Positions 1 through 5,119 of a stretch of DNA of 8,273 bases are shown here, one piece after another. Source of the DNA: Bacilli bacterium (lineage in GTDB: Bacteria > Bacillota_I > Bacilli_A > RF39 > UBA660); contig JAEDKN010000040.1 in the NCBI GenBank assembly GCA_016295795.1, forward strand, positions 1 to 8,273. Reading direction: 5' to 3'. A model generated the notes under the pieces. The model worked only from the letters and a program-made list of their open reading frames with translations. It had not been told where the DNA came from and made no database searches. A program made the position numbers and the translations under genes. The first letter of the stretch is position 1; each line of letters starts with the position of its first letter.

Positions 1-197
1 CTTTCTTCTGCATGATCTTTAAAATAAGTCTTCGCACTAGTTAAAATAGTTTCATCTAACTTTTCATAATAATTATTTCTGAACTTTTTACTCAAATTAT
101 TATAACTTGGTACTGCAATCGCTACTATAACTCCCAATATTACTAGAATTGCTAAAAGCTCTGTTAGAGTAAATCCCTTACGATTTTTCTTTCTCAT
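1..197 (-). CDS. Type IV pilin-like / pseudopilin protein, C-terminus cut off by window edge
   Basis: The first 65 residues are visible and the frame is open to the left edge. They show a class III (prepilin) signal: a short basic leader MRKKNRKG, then FTLTELL, giving a predicted prepilin-peptidase cut between Gly8 and Phe9 with the conserved Glu at mature position 5 (residue 13). A hydrophobic helix follows at about residues 9-30, ending in VPSYNNL. This is the standard N-terminus of type IV pilins, type II secretion pseudopilins and ComG-type competence pilins. Such proteins are inserted in the membrane, processed by a prepilin peptidase and assembled into a pilus or pseudopilus. The ATG at 195-197 is preceded by AGGAGG (204-209) with a 6-base gap, so the start is secure. 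The missing C-terminal part decides the subtype, so I cannot tell competence from other pilus functions. It is transcribed divergently from the small gene at 330. Confidence 0.88.
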   Translation of the reverse strand, partial: MRKKNRKGFTLTELLAILVILGVIVAIAVPSYNNLSKKFRNNYYEKLDETILTSAKTYFKDHAEE

Positions 198-220
198 ATT
201 AGTCCTCCTATTATTAATAA

Positions 221-249
221 ATTATATCAAAATAAAAATATTTTTTCAA
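221..249 (-). promoter_or_regulatory. Sigma-A-type promoter of the pilin-like gene
   Basis: On the minus strand there is TTGAAA (244-249) as -35, a 17-base spacer, then TATAAT (221-226) as -10. The -10 is preceded by TG at the extended position (TGATATAAT). This is close to the housekeeping consensus and sits about 25 bases upstream of the start codon, leaving a short leader that holds the AGGAGG ribosome binding site. Confidence 0.8.
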
Positions 250-275
250 TATTATTTAGTCATATACAGTAGCAA

Positions 276-308
276 TTTTCTAATTAAATAATAAACTATA
301 TTAGAAAA
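276..308. repeat. 9-bp inverted repeat between the divergent pilin and small-protein genes
   Basis: TTTTCTAAT (276-284) and its exact reverse complement ATTAGAAAA (300-308) are separated by 15 bases. It lies upstream of the pilin -35 element and just before the ribosome binding site of the gene at 330. It could be a protein-binding operator in the divergent promoter region or a weak leader hairpin. It has no T-run after it, so it is not a terminator. In DNA this AT-rich, a chance origin is possible. Confidence 0.4.
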
Positions 309-329
309 CGTAAAAAAGGAGGAATGTGT

Positions 330-494
330 ATGTATTATTACGGCGGAGGAGGCTCTTGTTGCCAAAATATGGGTTACCCTTCATATGGCTATCAATCATA
401 TCCATGCTGTGGAAATAATACTTCTTCATATGCAATAATTTTAGTATTATTTATCTTATTAGTAATTGTATTAGGTTCTAGATGGGCTCACTAA
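330..494 (+). CDS. 54-residue YjcZ-like small membrane protein, Gly/Tyr/Cys-rich
   Basis: This small gene encodes 54 residues starting MYYYGGGGSCC. The N-terminal half (1-32) is rich in Gly, Tyr, Ser and Cys with two Cys-Cys pairs (residues 10-11 and 26-27). The C-terminal half holds one hydrophobic helix (about 34-49: YAIILVLFILLVIVLG) and ends SRWAH. The layout of a glycine/tyrosine-rich head followed by a VLFILLVIV-type helix resembles the YjcZ family, very short proteins first noted in Bacillus spore coats; their molecular role is poorly known. The start is well supported: AAAGGAGG ends at 322, 7 bases before the ATG at 330. An in-frame ATG at 324 is too close to that site. A terminator follows directly after the TAA, so it is a one-gene unit. 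I did not find a convincing sigma-A promoter. Family membership is inferred from composition and helix pattern, and sporulation is not shown by this window. Confidence 0.82.
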   Translation: MYYYGGGGSCCQNMGYPSYGYQSYPCCGNNTSSYAIILVLFILLVIVLGSRWAH

Positions 495-495
495 T

Positions 496-519
496 AAAGA
501 GTTAATAAACTCTTTTTTT
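496..519 (+). terminator. Rho-independent terminator of the small YjcZ-like gene
   Basis: There is a perfect 8-bp stem, AAAGAGTT (496-503) with AACTCTTT (508-515), a 4-base AATA loop and a continuing T-run to 519. It starts one base after the stop codon of the small gene and ends just before the def promoter, so it insulates the two units. Confidence 0.82.
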
Positions 520-520
520 C

Positions 521-549
521 TTTTCATTTTAAGCATTTTGTGTTAAAAT
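521..549 (+). promoter_or_regulatory. Promoter of def with extended -10
   Basis: TTTTCA (521-526, 4 of 6 to consensus) is followed by a 17-base spacer and TAAAAT (544-549), with TG at the extended -10 position (TGTTAAAAT). Transcription would begin near 556, giving a very short leader that holds GGAG (559-562) before the ATG at 570. This placement rules out the upstream GTG at 540 as a start on this transcript. Confidence 0.6.
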
Positions 550-569
550 ATCAGTGTTGGAGTGGTATT

Positions 570-1118
570 ATGCTAAGAAATAAAGATATATTAGATGAAA
601 AAAACAAATTATTAAGAAAAAAAAGTGAAGAAGTAACATTCCCAATGTCAAAAGAAGATCTTGATACTATAGATAAAATGATCGAATATTTAAAAAACAG
701 CCAAATTGAAGAACTTGCAGAAAAATATAATTTACGTCCTGGTATGGGAATGGCAGCAATTCAACTTGGAATACCAAAAAGATATTTTACAGTAGTATAT
801 GAAATTGAAAAAGGAAAATTTGATACCTATATAATAATTAATCCAAAAATAACTTCTACTTCATCTGAAAAAATATATGTTGAAGATGGTGAGGGTTGTT
901 TAAGTGTTAACAGAGAAACTGAAGGTATAGTTCCAAGATTCGCTAGGATAACTGTTGAAGCTTACGATATATATGGAAACAAAATAAAACTTCGAGTTAG
1001 AGAAGATTTGGCAATTGCTTTTCAACATGAGATAGATCATTTAAATGGAATATTATTTACCGATCATATAGATCCAAAAAATCCATTTAAAGATCACGAT
1101 AAATACCGTGCAATATAA
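570..1118 (+). CDS. def: Peptide deformylase (Gram-positive type)
   Basis: This cytoplasmic metalloenzyme removes the formyl group from the N-terminal Met of new proteins. All three family motifs are present in the 182-residue product: motif 1 GMGMAAIQ (58-65), motif 2 EGCLS (108-112, metal ligand Cys110) and motif 3 HEIDH (153-157, ligands His153 and His157, catalytic Glu154). The roughly 50-residue stretch before motif 1, including the AEKYNLRPGMG segment, is typical of type 2 deformylases of Bacillota. One variation is that the usual Pro in motif 1 (AAPQ) is Ile (AAIQ); the catalytic Gln is kept. I chose ATG 570 rather than GTG 540: GGAG at 559-562 is correctly spaced, the extra ten residues match nothing in the family, and the predicted promoter overlaps the longer frame. 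It stands alone in its unit. The usual neighbour fmt is not here. Confidence 0.95.
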   Translation: MLRNKDILDEKNKLLRKKSEEVTFPMSKEDLDTIDKMIEYLKNSQIEELAEKYNLRPGMGMAAIQLGIPKRYFTVVYEIEKGKFDTYIIINPKITSTSSEKIYVEDGEGCLSVNRETEGIVPRFARITVEAYDIYGNKIKLRVREDLAIAFQHEIDHLNGILFTDHIDPKNPFKDHDKYRAI

Positions 1119-1146
1119 AAAATAAACCGATTGGTTTATTTTTTTT
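1117..1146. terminator. Bidirectional terminator between def and the PBP gene
   Basis: A 12-bp stem is formed by 1117-1128 (A-run, then TAAACC) and 1133-1144 (GGTTTA, then T-run) around a GATT loop. The A-run on the left and T-run on the right make it work on both strands. It serves the convergent def and PBP genes: the def stop codon (1116-1118) touches the left arm, and the PBP stop codon (1136-1138 on the minus strand) lies inside the right arm. Confidence 0.85.
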
Positions 1147-3286
1147 GTTTCAATTTCAATTTTATTGTATCAGACTCTTTTAATACAGTTCCTTCCTTTA
1201 TATTCTGATCATAAACATATCCATCTCCAGAATACTCAATATTTAAATTAAGTAGTTTTTCTAAAACCAAAACCTCACTCTTACTGTATCCAATTAGATT
1301 AGGCATTTTTTTATCATTAGAATTAGTTATTAAAAATACTTTATCCAACTCATCTATAGTAACATTAGCTTTTGGATATTGGTCAATTATTTTATTTCCA
1401 TCACCAATAACTACTACATTCATTTTATTGTTTTTTAATTCTTTTTCAGCTTCACTTACATTTTTATTTATATAAGAATTAAGTTTATATTGTTTAAGAG
1501 ATTTTACTTCTTCTTTAGTACCATCATATATATTTAAATAATTACTAGTATTCTTTATAACCTCTTTAACTATCTGACTCATCAATTTTGTACTACTAGG
1601 ATTTTTAGCAGCAACATACATTATTACAGCAGGTTCATCTTTAGGAAACATTCCAGCAAAGCCTCTAATAATTTGATTACTGTAATATCCCTTTCCTGAT
1701 TCTTTAGCAATTTGTGCAGTACCAGTTTTAGCAATTATATCGTATCCATCCATATAGTAATAATATCCAGTAGAAGTACTACTATTACCATTTACTACAG
1801 ACTCCATTAAGTCTTTTATTTTGTTTACAGTTTCAATACTTGTGACCCTTCCAAGTTCAGTTTTCTTACCGGAATATATAATATCCCCTGTATCCTGATC
1901 AACTATTTTATCTATAATATATGGTTGTAGTAAAATTCCATCATTAGAAATAGAAGTTAATGCTTTTATATTTTGAATTGGTGTGGTTGTAATACCTTGT
2001 CCAAATCCTGCATTAAAGACTTCAGTTTCATATTTAAATGAGATTTTCCCAGACACTTCATTTGCCAACTCTATATTTGTTTTAGAACCAAATCCTAATT
2101 TTTTATAGTAGTCTTTTAATATATCAGCGTTCATATGTTTTTTTATTAAATTTATAACTCCTACATTACTTGATAATGCAAATCCTTGATCATAAGTTAT
2201 ATTTCCCCATCCATTACGATTCCAATCTCCTATTTCTGTACCATCGCTTGTTACATATACTCCTGATTTATATTTTTCGCTTCCATTATATACACCGTTT
2301 TCCATCGCAGCCATATATGAATATATTTTCATTGTACTACCCGGTTCAAAAGCATATGAAACATTATAATCTAGGTAATTGGTTATATCTCTAATATTAG
2401 GATCGAAAGATGGATATGTAGCAGAAGCAAGGATTGCTCCTGTTTTAGCATCAGCCATCATTAAAGTAATCCAATCAGCATCATATTTATCCATCGCTTT
2501 ATTTATTGCTTGTTCAACAAAAAGTTGAATGGTGGCATCTATTGTTAAATAAATGTCATTTCCATCTACTGCTTTTTCCGTTAATTCTTTTGTTCCAGCA
2601 ATTTTATATCCATTTCTATCTTTTTGATAGTAATTGTATCCATCAGTTCCACTTAACTCTTTATCAAACTTTGCTTCTATTCCAAGCTCTCCGACTATTT
2701 TATCTTCAACAGTACCATCTTCATTTTCAGTTGAACTAACTTTGGCATAACCCAAAGTATAAGATAAAAATCTTCCATATGGATAGTTTCTTTTTTGTGT
2801 TTCTATAAAATCTATTCCAGGCAAATTTAACTGTTCTATTTTCTCTTTTGTAAGTTCAGTAAGTCCTCTACCCTTATTACCAAACTCAGTTTGATACACA
2901 TTTTCTTTAGACAAATAAGATAAAACCTTATCATAGTCCATATCTAATATTTCAGATAACTTCTTAGCAGTATATTCCTTATCTACAACATGTTGTGGTT
3001 TTTCTGGATTAGTAGTCCTTGATTCACTTAGATACGCTATTACAGTATACGAAGAAACATTTTGCGCTAAAACATTACCATTAACATCATAAATAGAACC
3101 TCTCTTAGCGTATAAAACCTCTGTTTTAGTAGTTCTCTTATTAGCAAAATCTTGTAAATTTATTCCATCTACCTCGGTAGACAATGACAAATAACTTATT
3201 CTTATAATTATAACAATAAAAAAAAGAAGGGCTCCTAAAATAACAAAAGCATTTATCTTTATATTATTAGTAACCTTTCTTTTCAT
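1136..3286 (-). CDS. Class B penicillin-binding protein with two PASTA domains (FtsI/PBP2x/SpoVD type)
   Basis: This is a 716-residue peptidoglycan transpeptidase anchored in the membrane, expected to cross-link septal wall. In order it has a short basic tail, a membrane helix (about 12-33), a dimerisation/pedestal domain that begins with the RGSIYDVNGNVLA motif (62-74), and a transpeptidase domain (about 240-580). Catalytic motifs are all intact: SxxK is STMK (317-320, nucleophile Ser317), SxN is SSN (372-374), and KTG is at 520-522. Two PASTA domains follow at about 598-656 and 659-713; such domains bind wall fragments or stabilise the enzyme. Length and layout match Gram-positive PBP2x, PBP2B or SpoVD; sequence alone does not separate vegetative FtsI from SpoVD. 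It is last in the mraZ operon, 11 bases after ftsL. AGGAG overlaps the ftsL stop (TAGGAG), 8 bases before the ATG. The gene ends inside a terminator stem. Confidence 0.94.
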   Translation of the reverse strand: MKRKVTNNIKINAFVILGALLFFIVIIIRISYLSLSTEVDGINLQDFANKRTTKTEVLYAKRGSIYDVNGNVLAQNVSSYTVIAYLSESRTTNPEKPQHVVDKEYTAKKLSEILDMDYDKVLSYLSKENVYQTEFGNKGRGLTELTKEKIEQLNLPGIDFIETQKRNYPYGRFLSYTLGYAKVSSTENEDGTVEDKIVGELGIEAKFDKELSGTDGYNYYQKDRNGYKIAGTKELTEKAVDGNDIYLTIDATIQLFVEQAINKAMDKYDADWITLMMADAKTGAILASATYPSFDPNIRDITNYLDYNVSYAFEPGSTMKIYSYMAAMENGVYNGSEKYKSGVYVTSDGTEIGDWNRNGWGNITYDQGFALSSNVGVINLIKKHMNADILKDYYKKLGFGSKTNIELANEVSGKISFKYETEVFNAGFGQGITTTPIQNIKALTSISNDGILLQPYIIDKIVDQDTGDIIYSGKKTELGRVTSIETVNKIKDLMESVVNGNSSTSTGYYYYMDGYDIIAKTGTAQIAKESGKGYYSNQIIRGFAGMFPKDEPAVIMYVAAKNPSSTKLMSQIVKEVIKNTSNYLNIYDGTKEEVKSLKQYKLNSYINKNVSEAEKELKNNKMNVVVIGDGNKIIDQYPKANVTIDELDKVFLITNSNDKKMPNLIGYSKSEVLVLEKLLNLNIEYSGDGYVYDQNIKEGTVLKESDTIKLKLKQKK

Positions 3287-3297
3287 AATAACGACTC

Positions 3298-3603
3298 CTA
3301 TTCTTCACCGATTGTTTTAATGTTATCATTATTATAACTCAATCCCTTTTCATCTGCAACCTCTTGAATTTTATCCAGTGAAGCCAATTCATTTATTTTC
3401 ATAACTAAACTTTCATTTTTCTTCTCTTGTTTAGCTAGTTCCTGTTTTGATTTTTCTACTTCATAATTTATCTTAGATAAAGTAGCTTGAGAAAATACAA
3501 TTACAAATGGAGAAGCCAAAACTAAAATAAAAGTAAATACATAAAGTAGTCTTTCAAATTTACCCATTTTAACTTTTTTCTTCATCAGTTTTTTCTTTTT
3601 CAT
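3298..3603 (-). CDS. ftsL: FtsL-like septum formation protein
   Basis: This is a 101-residue bitopic membrane protein in the place where ftsL sits in Gram-positive division clusters. The N-terminal cytoplasmic tail is very basic (residues 1-18, MKKKKLMKKKVKMGKFER). One membrane helix follows (about 19-39), then an extracellular heptad-like coiled coil rich in Lys and Glu (about 41-75) and a short tail with the pattern LDKIQEVADEKGLS (76-89), typical of the end of FtsL. FtsL partners with DivIC/FtsB and DivIB/FtsQ to activate septal wall synthesis by FtsW and the PBP encoded just downstream. The family diverges quickly, so the call rests on topology plus position. The ribosome binding site (AAGGGTGAT) overlaps the rsmH stop codon, 6 bases before the ATG, which suggests translational coupling. 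Confidence 0.85.
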   Translation of the reverse strand: MKKKKLMKKKVKMGKFERLLYVFTFILVLASPFVIVFSQATLSKINYEVEKSKQELAKQEKKNESLVMKINELASLDKIQEVADEKGLSYNNDNIKTIGEE

Positions 3604-3616
3604 GTTTTAATCACCC

Positions 3617-4540
3617 TTATTTTATTCTTTGTATTACCCTAAGCTTAGAGGATCTAGCTCTATTATTATTTTCTATTTCTTCTTTCGACGGAATTATAGC
3701 TTTATTATTAACAAGTTCAAAATCTGGCAAATATTCTTTTGGAATATTAGGAAGACCTTTTACTCTTGGATCTATCATTGTTACTTCTTTAAATATATTT
3801 TTTACTATTCTATCTTCTAAAGAATGGAAAGTTATAACAACTACTCTACCACCAACATCAACTATATCAAGTGCACTATACAATGCTTTTTTTAATACTT
3901 CTAGTTCATTATTAACTTCTATTCTAATTGCTTGAAAAACCTTACGTGCTGGATGCTTATCTCTTTTTGCTTTTTCAGGAACAGCACTCTTTATTATTTC
4001 TACTAATTCTAGAGTAGTTTCTATATTTTTGTTTTCTCTATATTTTTCTATTGCCTTAGCAATTTGTCTAGCATATTTTTCTTCACCATATTCAAAGAAT
4101 ATTTTTGTAAGCTTTTCTTTAGAATATTCATTGACTACATTATAAGCAGATAAACTTTGTTCTTTGTTCATTCTCATATCTAATTTAGCATCCATATGAT
4201 AACTAAATCCTCTATCTGCTTCATCTAATTGAGGACTAGAGACTCCAAGGTCGAATAATATTCCATCAACCTTATTTATACCTAGTTCTTCTAGTTTTTC
4301 CTTTAAGTAACAAAAATTACTATCTATTATTTTATAATTATCTGAAATCTTAGAAAGTACTTTATCACTATATTTAATAGCATCGCTATCTTGATCAAAG
4401 GCGAAAAGACAACCCCTTCTTACTCGCTTTAAAATTTCACTGGAATGTCCAGCATAACCTAATGTACAATCAACGTAGATACCATCTTCTTTCAAATTAA
4501 GTGCTGCGATAGATTCTTGTAGTAAAACACTTATATGCAT
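3617..4540 (-). CDS. rsmH: 16S rRNA (cytosine-1402-N4)-methyltransferase RsmH (MraW)
   Basis: This 307-residue S-adenosylmethionine-dependent enzyme makes the N4-methyl group of C1402 in the decoding site of 16S rRNA. Its length is normal for the family. Visible family blocks are HISVLLQES (2-10), the SAM-binding loop DCTLGYAGHS (24-33, where most homologues have TLGGGGHS or similar), FDQD (48-51), FDLGVSSPQLD (96-106), HPARKVFQAIRIEVNNEL (196-213), TFHSLEDRIVK (237-247) and the C-terminal RARSSKLRV (294-302). A central helical insert lies between about 115 and 195, as in known RsmH structures. It starts 2 bases after the mraZ stop, and GGTGAT in the last codons of mraZ provides the ribosome binding site, so it is probably translationally coupled. 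Being second in the mraZ operon is its classic position. Confidence 0.96.
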   Translation of the reverse strand: MHISVLLQESIAALNLKEDGIYVDCTLGYAGHSSEILKRVRRGCLFAFDQDSDAIKYSDKVLSKISDNYKIIDSNFCYLKEKLEELGINKVDGILFDLGVSSPQLDEADRGFSYHMDAKLDMRMNKEQSLSAYNVVNEYSKEKLTKIFFEYGEEKYARQIAKAIEKYRENKNIETTLELVEIIKSAVPEKAKRDKHPARKVFQAIRIEVNNELEVLKKALYSALDIVDVGGRVVVITFHSLEDRIVKNIFKEVTMIDPRVKGLPNIPKEYLPDFELVNNKAIIPSKEEIENNNRARSSKLRVIQRIK

Positions 4541-4542
4541 TA

Positions 4543-4986
4543 TTAATCACCAGCCATCCAATTTGAATCAAATAAGTTTTCTGCAATATCTGACAAGTCA
4601 TTTTTATTGCCCTCATAGAAATCTTTCCACTTTTCTTCGGACCAAATCTCTAATCGATCTCCTACGCCAACTATTACACAATTTTTCTTTAAGTCAGCGT
4701 AAGAAATCAATGGAGAGGTAATATTGATTCGACCTTGCTTGTCAAATTCCATTGCAGTAGCACCTGATAGAAAGAATCGCATAAAACTACGTGCATCTTT
4801 CTTGGTGAAAGGTAGTTGATTTAGTTTGCTTACTATCTTATCCCAGTGAGGTTTAGGATAGACAAATAAGCATTCTTCTAGACCACGGGTTACCACAAAG
4901 TCATTGCCTAGTGCTTCTCTAAATTTAGATGGTATTATAATTCTTCCTTTATCATCAATAGTATGATAATACTCTCCCATCAACAT
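4543..4986 (-). CDS. mraZ: Transcriptional regulator MraZ
   Basis: This is a 147-residue double-AbrB-type protein that forms a ring and binds the promoter of its own division/cell-wall operon. Both DxxxR signatures are present: DDKGR (11-15) within the start MLMGEYYHTI...IIIPSKFREAL, and DKQGR (82-86) followed by INITSPLISYADL. The second repeat has Thr where Pro is usual. The length is normal. I set the start at ATG 4984-4986, because GGGGG at 4993-4997 is 6 bases upstream and MLMGEYYH aligns with the usual family N-terminus (MFMGEYxHT). A longer open frame reaches back to 5112, but it would translate through a terminator and the operator repeats, so it is not real. ATG 4980 is possible but is 12 bases from the binding site. 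It is first in the operon with rsmH, ftsL and the PBP gene. Confidence 0.95.
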   Translation of the reverse strand: MLMGEYYHTIDDKGRIIIPSKFREALGNDFVVTRGLEECLFVYPKPHWDKIVSKLNQLPFTKKDARSFMRFFLSGATAMEFDKQGRINITSPLISYADLKKNCVIVGVGDRLEIWSEEKWKDFYEGNKNDLSDIAENLFDSNWMAGD

Positions 4987-4992
4987 AATTAT

Positions 4993-4997
4993 CCCCC
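4993..4997 (-). promoter_or_regulatory. Ribosome binding site that fixes the mraZ start
   Basis: GGGGG on the minus strand lies 6 bases before ATG 4986. It is also the end of the third MraZ-box repeat, so an operator-bound protein would cover the ribosome binding site region of the DNA as well as the transcription start. Confidence 0.55.
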
Positions 4998-5022
4998 ACT
5001 TTTCACCACTTTCAACCACTGC
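4993..5022 (-). promoter_or_regulatory. MraZ box: three tandem 10-bp repeats
   Basis: On the minus strand three 10-base units follow without a gap: GCAGTGGTTG (5013-5022), AAAGTGGTGA (5003-5012) and AAAGTGGGGG (4993-5002). The shared core is AAAGTGG, with the first unit reading GCAGTGG. Known MraZ operators are tandem repeats with a GTGG/TGGG core at about 10-bp period, and in Mycoplasma the described unit is AAAGTG(G/T) plus three bases, which fits closely. The block begins about 8 bases after the -10 box, at or next to the expected transcription start. Bound MraZ would therefore contact RNA polymerase or block it directly. Confidence 0.82.
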
Positions 5023-5029
5023 TACCCTA

Positions 5030-5058
5030 ATATTACTATTAAAGATTAATTTTGTAAA
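5030..5058 (-). promoter_or_regulatory. Promoter of the mraZ-rsmH-ftsL-pbp operon
   Basis: TTTACA (5053-5058, 5 of 6 to TTGACA) is followed by a 17-base spacer and TAATAT (5030-5035, 4 of 6 to TATAAT). It lies between the terminator of the upstream gene pair and the MraZ repeats, which is where an operon promoter should be. The predicted start of transcription, near 5023, falls on the edge of the first repeat. Confidence 0.6.
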
Positions 5059-5074
5059 TACTTTTTCAAGAAAA

Positions 5075-5104
5075 TAAAAAAAAAGACTGTCAAATTTGAC
5101 AGTC
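5075..5104 (-). terminator. Rho-independent terminator after the two-gene surface module
   Basis: A perfect 20-base palindrome at 5085-5104 (arms GACTGTCA and TGACAGTC around AATT) is followed on the minus strand by nine T residues (5076-5084). It starts 15 bases after the stop codon of the gene at 5120-6130. There is no T-run on the other side, so it works only for minus-strand transcription. It separates that gene from the mraZ operon. Confidence 0.92.
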
Positions 5105-5119
5105 CATAACATTTTTATG

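Noticed and set aside
270..302. Possible promoter for the small gene (TAGCAA or AATTTT with TAAACT or TATATT)
   Set aside because: Every -35/-10 pairing I tried matches poorly or at wrong spacing, and no clear sporulation sigma site fits, so I left it uncalled.
540..569. GTG start of def at 540
   Set aside because: It overlaps the predicted -10 box and lacks a ribosome binding site; ATG 570 has both good spacing and family support.
2170..2739. Two plus-strand open frames of 74 and 77 codons opposite the PBP gene
   Set aside because: They lie fully inside a well-supported conserved gene on the other strand, have skewed Leu/Phe/His/Tyr-rich composition and no ribosome binding site.
3629..3820. 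Plus-strand open frame opposite rsmH
   Set aside because: It is antisense to conserved rsmH motifs and has a Phe/Tyr/Ile-rich composition expected from the reverse of AT-rich coding DNA.
4987..5112. N-terminal extension of mraZ from an ATG at 5112
   Set aside because: It would translate a perfect terminator, its T-run, the promoter and the operator repeats, and the added residues resemble no MraZ N-terminus.
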